The translations under genes and the position numbers were made by a program. Below, in pieces: positions 14,246 through 21,396 of a DNA stretch of 37,907 nucleotides. Source of the DNA: CAZMVY01 sp964617875 (GTDB lineage Bacteria; Planctomycetota; Phycisphaerae; UBA1845; PWPN01); NCBI GenBank assembly GCA_964617875.1, contig CAZUAI010000051.1, positions 1 through 37,907 on the forward strand, read 5' to 3'. Below the pieces are notes generated by a model that saw only the letters and a list, made by a program, of their open reading frames with translations, searched no databases and was not told the origin of the DNA. Numbering within the stretch: position 1 is the first letter of the stretch; the number at the start of each line of letters is the position of its first letter.

Positions 14246-16969
14246 ATGATCATTCGCGGAACGGGTCTTGTGATCTGGACCGGTCTGGCGGCGGCGCTGC
14301 CCCATGTGACGGCGGAGGCCGGGCAGGACGGTCTTCGCATCGTGCGGCTGCGGTGCGAGTACCTTGTCAACCCGCTCGGCATCGACGCGGCCCGGCCGCG
14401 GCTGAGCTGGGTGCTCGAGTCGGACCGGCGGGCCGAGGTGCAGACGGCGTACCAGGTGCTCGCCGCCGGAAGCGCCGAGGCGCTCGCCGCGGACCGGGGC
14501 GACCTGTGGGACACGGGCAAGGTCGCGTCCGATCAGTCCATCCACGTCGCCTACGGCGGCAAACCGCTGGCGTCCGCGCAGTGCGTGTGGTGGAAGGTCC
14601 GCGTGTGGGACCGCGACGGCCGGCCCTCGGCCTGGAGCGAGCCGGCGACGTGGGAGATGGGCCTGCTGAGCCGCGACGACTGGAAGGCGAACTGGATCTC
14701 CGCCGTCGCCGCGCAGGACAAGGCGACGACGCGGCCGGCCGTGCCCGGCCCGCTGTTCCGCAGGGCGTTCACGCTGCGCAAGCCGGTGCGGTCGGCGCGG
14801 GCGTACGTGTGCGGCCTCGGCTACGGCGAACTCTGGCTGAACGGCGCAAAGGTCGGCGACCATGCGCTCGACCCGGCCTACACGCGATACGACCGCCGCT
14901 GCCTGTACGTCACGTACGACGTCACGAAGCAGTTGCGGCAGGGCGAGAATGCGGCGGGCCTGATGCTCGGCAACGGCTGGTTCAACATGCACTCGCGCTG
15001 CACGTGGGACTTCGACAAAGCCCCGTGGCGGGACGCGCCGCAGGCGATCGTGCAGATCCACGTGACCTGCGACGACGGCACGACCGAGCGGATCGTCACC
15101 GACGCGGGCTGGAAGGTCGCCGCCGGCCCCGTCGTGTATGACTGCATCCGCAACGGCGAGACGTACGACGCCCGGCTGGAAAAGCCCGGCTGGGCCTCTC
15201 CCGGCTTCGACGACGCCGGATGGCGGGCCGCGCACGTCGTGGCCGGGCCGCAGGGCGTGCTCGCGGCGCAGATGCTGCCGCCGATCAAGGTCACCGAGAC
15301 GATCAAGCCGGTCCGGCTGACCGAGCCGAGGCCGGGTGTGTTCGTGTTCGACCTGGGCCAGAACATCGCGGGCTGGTCGCGGCTGACGGTTGAGGGGCCG
15401 GCCGGCGCCCGCGTCGAGATGAAGCACGGCGAACGCCTCCACGACGACGGCACGCTGACCCAGGACAGGATCGCGGCCCATTCGAAGCAGGGCGACTTTC
15501 AGACGGACACGTACATTCTCAAGGGCGAGGGGACCGAGGTCTGGGAGCCGCGCTTTGTGTACCACGGGTTTCGGTACGTGCAGGTGACGGGTTTCCCCGG
15601 CCGCCCGACGACCGACAGCCTGCGCGGGCAGGTGGCCCATACGGCGTTCGAGCCGACCGGGAGCTTTGAGTGCTCGAACGACCTGCTCAACCGCATCCAG
15701 CGGGCGACGCTCTGGTCGTACCGGGGCAACTACCACGGCATCCCGACCGACTGCCCGCACCGCGAGAAGAACGGCTGGACCGGCGACGGCCACACCTCGG
15801 CCGAGCAGGCGATGGTCAACTTCGACAACGCCGCCGCCTACACGAAGTGGATGGACGACTTCCACGACGAACAGCGCGACAGCGGCGAATTGCCGGGCAT
15901 CGTGCCGACGAGCGGCTGGGGCTACCACTGGGGCAACGGCCCGGCGTGGGACAGCGCGTACCTGCTCGTGCCGTGGTACCTGTACCTCTACGACGGCGAC
16001 ACCCGCATCCTCGAGCGGCATTACGACCGCTTCAAGCGGTACGTCGATTATCTGACGACGAAGGCGAAAGACGGGATCGTCTCGATCGGGCTGGGCGACT
16101 GGGTGCCGTGGAAGGACAAGACGCCGGAGGCCGTCACCTCGACCGGCTACTACTACGTGGACGCCGTGATCGTCGCGAAGGTCGCCCGGATGCTCGGCCG
16201 GACCGACGACGCGGAGAAGTACGGCGCGCTCGCCGGGCGGATTCGCAAGGCGTTCAACGACGCCTTTGTGGACAGGGCCACGGGAAAGGTCGCCAACGGC
16301 ACGCAGACGGCGATGAGCTGCGCCCTGTACCAGGGGCTTGCCGAACCGGGCGACCGCGCGGCGATCCTGCGGAGCCTGGTGGCGAACATCGAGGCCCGCG
16401 ACGGCCACATCGACACGGGTCTGCTCGGCACGAAGTACCTGCTGCGGGCGCTGTCCGACAACGGCCGGGCCGACGTGGCCTACCGCGTGGCGTCGCAGAA
16501 GACGCAGCCCGGCTGGGGCTGGTGGATCGAACAGGGGGCGACGACGCTCTGGGAGGACTGGAAGGGCGAGGCGTCGCTGAACCACATCTTCTTCGGCGAC
16601 ATCAGCGGCTGGTTCTACGAGACGCTCGCCGGCATCCGCATCGACCCCGAGCAGCCGGGCTTCAAGCACGTGATCATCCGCCCGCACGTCGTGGGCGATC
16701 TCACGCACGTGAGGGCGAGGACTCTCTCGATCCGCGGCATGGTCGCCAGCGAGTGGATGCTGAAGGACGGCGCGTTCACGCTGGCGGTCACAATCCCCGT
16801 GAACAGCGCGGCGACGGTCTTCGTCCCGGCGGCCGACGCGAAGCAGGTGAAGGAGGGCGACGCCCCGGCCGCGGAAGCGGAGGGCGTGCAGTTCCTGCGG
16901 ACCGAGGACGGCTGCGCGGTCTTCCGCACGGGCTCGGGCAGCTATCGTTTCACCGTCCGGAAGCCGTAG
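14246..16969 (+). CDS. Alpha-L-rhamnosidase, glycoside hydrolase family 78
   Basis: 907 residues with a probable signal peptide (residues 1-23). It hydrolyses terminal alpha-L-rhamnose from polysaccharides or glycosides. The domain order is the usual one: an N-terminal beta domain ('YLVNPLGIDAARPRLSW' and 'VWWKVRVWDRDG', about 30-150), the carbohydrate-binding beta domains ('AYVCGLGYGELWLNGAKVGDHALDPAYTRYD' in part, 190-460), then the (alpha/alpha)6 barrel. The catalytic set is complete: DCPHREKNGWTGD gives Asp502, Glu507 and Asp514 with the spacing D-x4-E-x6-D, and the later 'GATTLWEDW' gives Glu770. ATG 14246 follows GGAGG by 6 bases. The last 90 residues form the C-terminal beta domain. 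Secreted location and the neighbouring GH172 and esterase-like genes suggest external glycan breakdown. Confidence 0.92.
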   Translation: MIIRGTGLVIWTGLAAALPHVTAEAGQDGLRIVRLRCEYLVNPLGIDAARPRLSWVLESDRRAEVQTAYQVLAAGSAEALAADRGDLWDTGKVASDQSIHVAYGGKPLASAQCVWWKVRVWDRDGRPSAWSEPATWEMGLLSRDDWKANWISAVAAQDKATTRPAVPGPLFRRAFTLRKPVRSARAYVCGLGYGELWLNGAKVGDHALDPAYTRYDRRCLYVTYDVTKQLRQGENAAGLMLGNGWFNMHSRCTWDFDKAPWRDAPQAIVQIHVTCDDGTTERIVTDAGWKVAAGPVVYDCIRNGETYDARLEKPGWASPGFDDAGWRAAHVVAGPQGVLAAQMLPPIKVTETIKPVRLTEPRPGVFVFDLGQNIAGWSRLTVEGPAGARVEMKHGERLHDDGTLTQDRIAAHSKQGDFQTDTYILKGEGTEVWEPRFVYHGFRYVQVTGFPGRPTTDSLRGQVAHTAFEPTGSFECSNDLLNRIQRATLWSYRGNYHGIPTDCPHREKNGWTGDGHTSAEQAMVNFDNAAAYTKWMDDFHDEQRDSGELPGIVPTSGWGYHWGNGPAWDSAYLLVPWYLYLYDGDTRILERHYDRFKRYVDYLTTKAKDGIVSIGLGDWVPWKDKTPEAVTSTGYYYVDAVIVAKVARMLGRTDDAEKYGALAGRIRKAFNDAFVDRATGKVANGTQTAMSCALYQGLAEPGDRAAILRSLVANIEARDGHIDTGLLGTKYLLRALSDNGRADVAYRVASQKTQPGWGWWIEQGATTLWEDWKGEASLNHIFFGDISGWFYETLAGIRIDPEQPGFKHVIIRPHVVGDLTHVRARTLSIRGMVASEWMLKDGAFTLAVTIPVNSAATVFVPAADAKQVKEGDAPAAEAEGVQFLRTEDGCAVFRTGSGSYRFTVRKP

Positions 16970-16984
16970 GAATTCGGCAGGGCA

Positions 16985-17021
16985 GATTCGGTAGGGCAGG
17001 TCGCCAGACCTGCCTTCTTCG
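16985..17021 (+). repeat. Palindromic repeat copy 1, terminator-like
   Basis: GGTAGGGCAGGTC-GCCA-GACCTGCC followed by TTCTTCGGCT, starting about 15 bases after the GH78 stop. It makes an 8-bp hairpin with a tetraloop and a T-rich tail and probably ends transcription. It is one of five related copies in the window. Confidence 0.6.
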
Positions 17022-17055
17022 GCTGCAGCGACAGGGATACTGGACGCTGACAAGC

Positions 17056-17272
17056 GTGAAGGTTGAACTCACCAAAGCGGAGAAGCGGGCAATCGGGCGC
17101 CATTCTTCTCCCCGATGGCAACTCGACATAGTTGCCTATCGAGGCCGGGACAACACACTTCGGGTTGTGGAGTGCAAGTCCTTCCTCGATTCGCCTGGCG
17201 TGGATTGTCGGGCCTTCGATGGTACAAACATCGCCGCAGCCAGCAGGTACAAGCTTCCTTCTTCGGCGCAAA
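17056..17272 (+). pseudogene. Truncated PD-(D/E)xK-like nuclease fragment
   Basis: From GTG 17056 the frame reads VELTKAEKRAIGRHSSPRW, then 'QLDIVAYRGRDNTLRVVECKSFLDSPGV' (described by its ends) and 'FDGTNIAAASRYKLPS'. The pattern LDIVAYR...LRVVECKSFLDSPGV is that of PD-(D/E)xK endonuclease-fold proteins, with Asp and the ExK motif (VVECKS) intact. The similarity stops at about 17272, exactly where sequence related to the palindromic repeats begins; the ORF then runs on through unrelated sequence to 17379. Full-length relatives have about 100 further residues, so this is a 3'-truncated, probably inactive gene. Confidence 0.5.
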
Positions 17273-17290
17273 GAGCCGACAAACGGCGGC

Positions 17291-17345
17291 GGCAGGTCTC
17301 GCCGGCCTTTCGGCCGGCTTCGACGCTGCCCTACGCGGGGTGTTG
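17291..17345 (-). repeat. Palindromic repeat copy 2, inverted
   Basis: Read on the minus strand it starts GTAGGGCAGC, contains a strong inner hairpin (GCCGGCC-GAAA-GGCCGGC) and ends GAGACCTGCC, so it matches the ends of the plus-strand copies with a different central part. It lies immediately after the nuclease fragment. Confidence 0.45.
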
Positions 17346-17375
17346 GCGGCTCGTCCGCCGGTGTCTTCCCGAGCG

Positions 17376-17394
17376 GTAACGACCACGTGGTTAC
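17376..17394 (+). promoter_or_regulatory. Palindromic operator candidate of the first PIN module
   Basis: GTAAC-G-ACCACGTGGT-TAC: a perfect 10-bp core palindrome (17382-17391) extended by GTAAC/TAC arms with one extra base. It stands 5 bases upstream of the -35 hexamer, the usual place for binding of the antitoxin. Confidence 0.4.
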
Positions 17395-17399
17395 GTCAA

Positions 17400-17428
17400 T
17401 TGTCTTCTTCCACGCAAATTCGTACAAT
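17400..17428 (+). promoter_or_regulatory. Sigma70-like promoter of the first PIN module
   Basis: TTGTCT (17400-17405) and TACAAT (17423-17428) with a 17-base spacer. The start would be near 17435 with a 23-base leader containing GTGAGG before the ATG at 17458. Confidence 0.6.
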
Positions 17429-17457
17429 AGGGTAGTTCTTCGAAGTGAGGTTCTGCT

Positions 17458-17664
17458 ATGCCAAAGGCATCTGTCCAAGAGATACTTCGCGAAATCGAGG
17501 CCCTGCCGGAGGATGATCGGCTTGCGCTGGAGCAGGAGTTAACGCGCCGGCTGGATGACGAGTGGGGAGAGGAAGCCGGACAGGCTCGCCAGGAGGCCCG
17601 CCGCCGCGGAGTCGATCAGGCTGCTATTGACCGCGCAATCGACCGGCGCCGGTACGGGCGATGA
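17458..17664 (+). CDS. Antitoxin of a PIN-domain toxin-antitoxin module
   Basis: 68 residues, charged and helical (EIEALPEDDRLALEQELTRRLDDEW, then 'RQEARRRGVDQAAIDRAIDRRR'). Size, charge and the 4-base overlap of its TGA with the ATG of a PIN-domain gene identify it as the antitoxin. No ribbon-helix-helix or AbrB pattern is evident in the N-terminus, so its class is uncertain. The ATG has GTGAGG about 8 bases upstream. Antitoxins of this kind neutralise the toxin and usually repress their own promoter, where a palindrome is present (17376-17394). Confidence 0.7.
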   Translation: MPKASVQEILREIEALPEDDRLALEQELTRRLDDEWGEEAGQARQEARRRGVDQAAIDRAIDRRRYGR

Positions 17665-18089
17665 AGGTCTTCTTTGACACGAACGCCTATGTCGCCGAAT
17701 CGCTGCTCGGAGACGCCGCCCAGCGAATGATCGAGGCTACGCAGCGAGCACGGTGGCGCATCTACGCGAGCCGGTTCCTTCTGGACGAGGTTGCACATGT
17801 ACTGGTCGATGATCTCGGCTTCTCTCGCCGGCTGGCCTGGCTGACACAGAGACGGATCGTACGACGATGCATCTTGGTGGAACCCGTTTCAACAGCGGTC
17901 GTCCCGGGCGACCCCAAGGATAGCCCCATCCTCCAGGCCGCAGTGACCTGTCGCGCCGATTACCTTGTTACGAACGATCGGCATCTGCTGGCACTGGATT
18001 CATTCCAAGGACTTCGGATCGTCTCGATGGGGACGTACTACGACATGTTGAAGGACCAAGGCTTGCTGCGTGACGCCCCTGTCCCGTAG
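17661..18089 (+). CDS. PIN-domain toxin (VapC-like)
   Basis: 142 residues. PIN-domain toxins are Mg-dependent RNases. All four acidic positions are seen: FFDTNAYVAE (Asp6), LLDEVAHVL (Glu), DPKDSPILQAA (Asp) and VTNDRHLLAL (Asp). The 'DPKDSPIL' and 'TNDRHLL' motifs fit the COG1569 branch ('putative toxin component of a PIN family'). Translation is coupled to the antitoxin by an ATGA overlap. The toxin is intact, in contrast to the ParE remnant upstream. Confidence 0.88.
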   Translation: MKVFFDTNAYVAESLLGDAAQRMIEATQRARWRIYASRFLLDEVAHVLVDDLGFSRRLAWLTQRRIVRRCILVEPVSTAVVPGDPKDSPILQAAVTCRADYLVTNDRHLLALDSFQGLRIVSMGTYYDMLKDQGLLRDAPVP

Positions 18090-18127
18090 TCCGGCAGGTC
18101 AGGCCGCCGGCCCTGCCTTCTTCGGTG
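18090..18127 (+). repeat. Palindromic repeat copy 3, terminator-like
   Basis: Directly after the stop codon: GGCAGG-TCA-GGCC-GCC-GGCC-CTGCC-type nested hairpin followed by TTCTTCGG, the same tail as copy 1. Confidence 0.5.
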
Positions 18128-18211
18128 CGGACAACCGACCTGACGCCGCGCTCCGCGGGAGTTGTCGTGAAGTCATGATCCGCGGAGGAGGAAGTCGGAG
18201 GAACGGCCCCG

Positions 18212-18240
18212 TTGACTCTACACATTCGAATGTGTAGGAT
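18212..18240 (+). promoter_or_regulatory. Promoter of the vapBC module
   Basis: TTGACT (18212-18217) and TAGGAT (18235-18240), spacer exactly 17 bases. Transcription would start near 18247, 20 bases before the vapB ATG at 18267. Confidence 0.6.
18218..18237 (+). promoter_or_regulatory. Perfect 20-bp palindromic operator in the vapBC promoter
   Basis: CTACACATTCGAATGTGTAG is a perfect palindrome. It begins at the base after the -35 and runs through the spacer into the -10. Binding here by VapB, alone or with VapC, would block RNA polymerase; autoregulation is the known behaviour of the family. Confidence 0.7.
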
Positions 18241-18266
18241 CGGGTGCGCGCCGCAGGAGGTTTGCG

Positions 18267-18473
18267 ATGCCCACGAACCTGGCTTTGGACGATCGCCTCA
18301 TCGAGGAGGCCCGCCGAATCGGCAAGCACAAGACCAAGAAGGCCGCCGTCACCACGGCGCTGAAGGAGTACGTTCAACGCCGCAAACAGCTCGGCATCCT
18401 CGACATGGTCGGCAAGGTCGAGTACTGGGATGATTACGATCCCAAGAAACTCCGGCGGAGCAAACGCCGCTGA
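18267..18473 (+). CDS. vapB: VapB-family antitoxin
   Basis: 68 residues beginning MPTNLALDDRLIEEARRIG and KHKTKKAAVTTALKEYVQRRKQ, the ribbon-helix-helix DNA-binding form of the DUF2191/VapB type ('TNLALDDxLIEEARRLGxHxTKxxAVxxALxEYxRR'). The acidic/basic tail (VEYWDDYDPKKLRRSKRR) would bind the toxin. Its ATG follows GGAGG at 7 bases, and its TGA overlaps the toxin start by one base (TGATG). It should repress its own promoter through the palindrome at 18218-18237. Confidence 0.92.
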   Translation: MPTNLALDDRLIEEARRIGKHKTKKAAVTTALKEYVQRRKQLGILDMVGKVEYWDDYDPKKLRRSKRR

Positions 18474-18910
18474 TGGTCCTCGTGGACACGACGATCTGGT
18501 CGCTGGCGCTGCGCCGACGGCCTCGCAACCTGAACCCTGACGAACAGCGTCTGGTCGAGGAGTGGACGCTGCTCGTCCGGACCGGCCGTGCCGCCCTCAT
18601 CGGCCCAGTTCGCCAGGAGGTCCTCTCCGGCATTCGCCGCGTGTCCGACTTCGCGGCCCTTCGGCAACGGCTCTCCGCGTTCAGGCACGTGGAGATCCTG
18701 CCGGCCGACTACGATCAGGCCGCGTCCTTCTTCAATACCTGCCGCTCCAGAGGGATCGTCGGCACGTCGATCGACATGCTGATCTGCGCCACGGCCGCGC
18801 GGCTGAACATCCCCATCTTTACGACAGACCCCGACTTCTCACGCTACGCGCGGCTGCTGCCCATCCGCCGGTACGCGCCCGGAGAGACGCGGATGCCGCA
18901 AACGGAATAG
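18473..18910 (+). CDS. vapC: VapC-family PIN-domain toxin
   Basis: 145 residues. PIN motifs are intact: VLVDTTIWSLAL (Asp5), GPVRQEVLSGI (Glu), GTSIDMLICATA (Asp) and FTTDPDFSRYA (Asp). The protein is a Mg-dependent ribonuclease toxin; specific targets of this branch are usually tRNA or rRNA sites. It is translationally coupled to vapB. Complete and apparently functional. Confidence 0.92.
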   Translation: MVLVDTTIWSLALRRRPRNLNPDEQRLVEEWTLLVRTGRAALIGPVRQEVLSGIRRVSDFAALRQRLSAFRHVEILPADYDQAASFFNTCRSRGIVGTSIDMLICATAARLNIPIFTTDPDFSRYARLLPIRRYAPGETRMPQTE

Positions 18911-18966
18911 TCCGGTAGGGCAGGTCGCCAGTCCGGTAGGGCAGGTCGCAAGACCTGCCTTCTTTG
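18911..18966 (+). repeat. Palindromic repeat copy 4 with duplicated left arm
   Basis: Two tandem left arms (TCCGGTAGGGCAGGTCGC, twice) are followed by one right arm. The second arm forms GGCAGGTC-GCAA-GACCTGCC (8-bp stem, GNRA tetraloop), followed by TTCTTTGGCT. It sits at once after vapC and before the next gene's ribosome binding site. Confidence 0.65.
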
Positions 18967-18984
18967 GCTATAAGGAGCTTCAGC

Positions 18985-20181
18985 ATGAGCACATTCAATC
19001 GCGGTCTGCGGGTATCGTGGGTCTGCCTGGCCCTGTTCGTGGGGCTTGCCGGCTGCGCCCCGCGGTATGCGGGCCCCTGGGACCTTCGGGAGCTGTCGCG
19101 GGCGCCGGCCGTCGAGTGGGTTGACCCCGCCGGCCCCGTCCGGTCGTTGTACTACGCCGGCGAACCGTACCAGGGCCGTCCGACGCGCGTGTTCGCGTAC
19201 TACGCCGCTCCGCCCGGCGCCGCGACCGGACGCGCCCCGGCGATGGTGCTGGTGCACGGCGGCGGCGGCACGGCATTCCGCGAATGGGCCGAACTCTGGG
19301 CGAACCGGGGCTACGCGGCCATCGCCATGGATCTCGCCGGCCGTGGCCCCGACGGCAAGCGGCTGGCCGACGGCGGGCCGGACCAGGGCCACCCGGACAA
19401 GTTCGACGCCATCGCCGGCGGCCTGAAGAACGCCTGGATGTACCACGCCGTCGCGGCGGTGATCCGCGCCCATTCCCTGCTGCGCACGCTGCCCGAAATC
19501 GACGCCGGCCGGACGGGCGTCACGGGGATTTCGTGGGGCGGCTATCTGACGTGCATCGTCGCGGGGCTTGACGACCGGTTCCGGTTTGCCGTGCCGGTGT
19601 ACGGGTGCGGCTTCCTTCATGAGGACAGCGTGTGGTTGCCGGACTTCGCGAAGCTTTCGGCCCGCGACCGCCAGCTCTGGATCGACAACTACGATCCCTC
19701 GAAGTACCTCCCCGGCTGCCGGATGCCGATCCTGTTCGTCAACGGCACGAACGACTTCGCCTACCCGCTCGACAGCTACCGGAAGAGCTACCGCCTCGTT
19801 CGCGGTCCACGGACGCTGTGCGTCACCGTGCGGATGCCGCACGGCCATCCGGCCGGCTGGGCGCCGAAGGAGATCGGCATCTTCGCCGACTCCGTCGTCC
19901 GCGGCGGCCGACCGCTCGCACGGCTCGACGGGGTGCGCCGCGAAGGACGTGAGGTTTCCGTATGCTTCCGCGCGGACGTCCCCGTCCAAAACGCCGCTCT
20001 GCACTATACGACCGACCGCGGCCCGTGGAAGGACCGCCGCTGGCAGACGGTCCCCGCGCGCATCGAGGCAGGACGGGCGTCGGCAACGCTCCCCGCGAGC
20101 GCGGGAATCGTCTACTTCCTTACCGTCACGGATGACCGCGACGCGACCGTGTCCACGGAGCACGAGGAACTCGGCGGGTGA
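18985..20181 (+). CDS. Secreted alpha/beta-hydrolase lipoprotein, acetyl-xylan-esterase or dienelactone-hydrolase-like
   Basis: 398 residues with a textbook lipobox (LAGC, Cys24). The fold is alpha/beta hydrolase: 'APAMVLVHGGGGTAFREWAEL' gives the HGGG oxyanion loop, GISWGG carries the nucleophile Ser183, 'LFVNGTNDFAYP' the acid Asp257, and 'MPHGHPAGW' the His (286 or 288). The last 90 residues form a beta-rich tail ('FRADVPVQNAALHYTTD'). Such lipoproteins in planctomycetes usually act on acylated polysaccharides; the specific ester is unknown. ATG 18985 follows AAGGAG at 7 bases. It is monocistronic, followed by a GC hairpin. Confidence 0.8.
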   Translation: MSTFNRGLRVSWVCLALFVGLAGCAPRYAGPWDLRELSRAPAVEWVDPAGPVRSLYYAGEPYQGRPTRVFAYYAAPPGAATGRAPAMVLVHGGGGTAFREWAELWANRGYAAIAMDLAGRGPDGKRLADGGPDQGHPDKFDAIAGGLKNAWMYHAVAAVIRAHSLLRTLPEIDAGRTGVTGISWGGYLTCIVAGLDDRFRFAVPVYGCGFLHEDSVWLPDFAKLSARDRQLWIDNYDPSKYLPGCRMPILFVNGTNDFAYPLDSYRKSYRLVRGPRTLCVTVRMPHGHPAGWAPKEIGIFADSVVRGGRPLARLDGVRREGREVSVCFRADVPVQNAALHYTTDRGPWKDRRWQTVPARIEAGRASATLPASAGIVYFLTVTDDRDATVSTEHEELGG

Positions 20182-20190
20182 CGCTCAGCG

Positions 20191-20208
20191 CCGCGGACCG
20201 CTCCGCGG
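20191..20208. terminator. GC hairpin between convergent genes
   Basis: CCGCGGA-CCGC-TCCGCGG, a perfect 7-bp stem, 10 bases after the esterase stop. It has no T-run but lies between convergent genes and may serve both. Confidence 0.4.
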
Positions 20209-20364
20209 GAAACGTGAAACGGTGGGAAAGTGCTTCTCGGCGTCGCGTCTTACGGAATCGGCGCACGCGGCCGGGTTCACCGCCGGCGTGCCGGCGGTCC
20301 TGGAGTGCGTCGCCGGCGGCGGCGCTCTGGCTGACGGCGAAGCCGCGGGATCACGCGCCGTTCG

Positions 20365-21396
20365 TCACATCACAGCGGCGAGCCGGTGCTGCGCCAGGCG
20401 AACGGCGAAGGCTGCGGGGTCGTGCTCCCACGCGGGGCCGCCGCGCGGGACCAGGAACGGGTCGGTATGCGGCCCGGCGAGGCCGTCTACGGTGGTCATC
20501 GCGTAGTCGTACCCCGCCTCGCGCACGGCGGCCGGCGCCTCGGGGCCGATGTCCGGCGGCTTGCCGAAGGGATAGGCGTAGAGCCGGACCCGCGAACCCA
20601 GCTCGCGTTCGATGATCGCCTTCGACTCGGCCAGCTCGCTGTGCAACGCCGCGGGGCCCAGCTTCGCGCAGGCGATGTGCGAGCGGCCGTGCGAGCCGAA
20701 TACGATCCCGCCGTCGGCCATTGCGCGGACCTCCTGCCAGTCCAGCATCGCCGGCGGCGGCGGGTCTGTGGACGAGACCCGCGCGGCCTCGCGAAGAATG
20801 GACAGGAGGGCCGCCGTCTCTTCCGCCCCCGACGAACGCAACCGGCTCGCCAGACGTTCGAGGACCGCACGCCGGGCCGACGCGGAATCGAGCGGAAGGT
20901 CGATGCCTCGAACGCCGCCGCGGTTCCGCACGCAGGACGCGGGGATGCGGTGGATGAGCCAGGCGATCTCGTCGTGCGGCGCGAGACGGCCGGTGCCGAT
21001 GAAGTCCGTCGCGAGAAAGATCGCGGCCGGGACGCCGTACTTCCGGAGGATCGGATACGCATACCGGTGATTGTCGCGATAGCCGTCGTCGAACGTGATC
21101 GCCACGGCCCGCGGCGGCAGCGTGCCGGCGAGCAGGCCGTCGAGCGCCGCATCCAGCGGGAGCGGCCGGTAGTACCGGGCCGCGTGGGCCACCTGGGCCT
21201 CGAAGGTCTCGGGCGTGATCGGAGCGAGCAGCAGCTCATCGCGGCTCGGCGCGACGCGATGATAGGGGAGGATGACCAGCGGGTGCGCGGTCCGCCGTCG
21301 CAGCGGCCGGAGGCGGCCGCCGCTTCGTTCGCAGCCGTCGCCGAGCCGGCGCAGGATCGCCGTGATGCCCAGGCGGTTCGCCAGCGCGCGGATCAC
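20365..21396 (-). CDS. NodB-type polysaccharide deacetylase
   Basis: 343 residues from GTG 21396. The NodB domain is shown by 'HPLVILPYHRVA', AITFDDGYRDN (metal-binding Asp-Asp at 103-104) and GSHGRSHIA (the His-x3-His metal pair), and by 'LYAYPFG'. These enzymes remove N-acetyl groups from extracellular polysaccharides, and similar ones (DUF3473-like, XrtA-associated) occur in exosortase-type EPS clusters. The start is chosen at GTG 21396 because it overlaps the upstream gene's TGA (GTGA) and has GGAGG 7 bases upstream. It is the second gene of a two-gene minus-strand unit. Confidence 0.88.
   Translation of the reverse strand: MIRALANRLGITAILRRLGDGCERSGGRLRPLRRRTAHPLVILPYHRVAPSRDELLLAPITPETFEAQVAHAARYYRPLPLDAALDGLLAGTLPPRAVAITFDDGYRDNHRYAYPILRKYGVPAAIFLATDFIGTGRLAPHDEIAWLIHRIPASCVRNRGGVRGIDLPLDSASARRAVLERLASRLRSSGAEETAALLSILREAARVSSTDPPPPAMLDWQEVRAMADGGIVFGSHGRSHIACAKLGPAALHSELAESKAIIERELGSRVRLYAYPFGKPPDIGPEAPAAVREAGYDYAMTTVDGLAGPHTDPFLVPRGGPAWEHDPAAFAVRLAQHRLAAVM

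Noticed and set aside
13949..17053. A 1034-codon open frame on the minus strand opposite the GH78 gene
   Set aside because: Its translation is Arg/Val/Leu/Asp/Gly-biased without domains, while the plus strand has a complete GH78 enzyme with all catalytic residues. It is a codon-bias shadow of a GC-rich gene.
16985..18966. CRISPR array
   Set aside because: The repeats are palindromic, irregularly spaced and found in both orientations; they have no uniform spacers and no cas genes.
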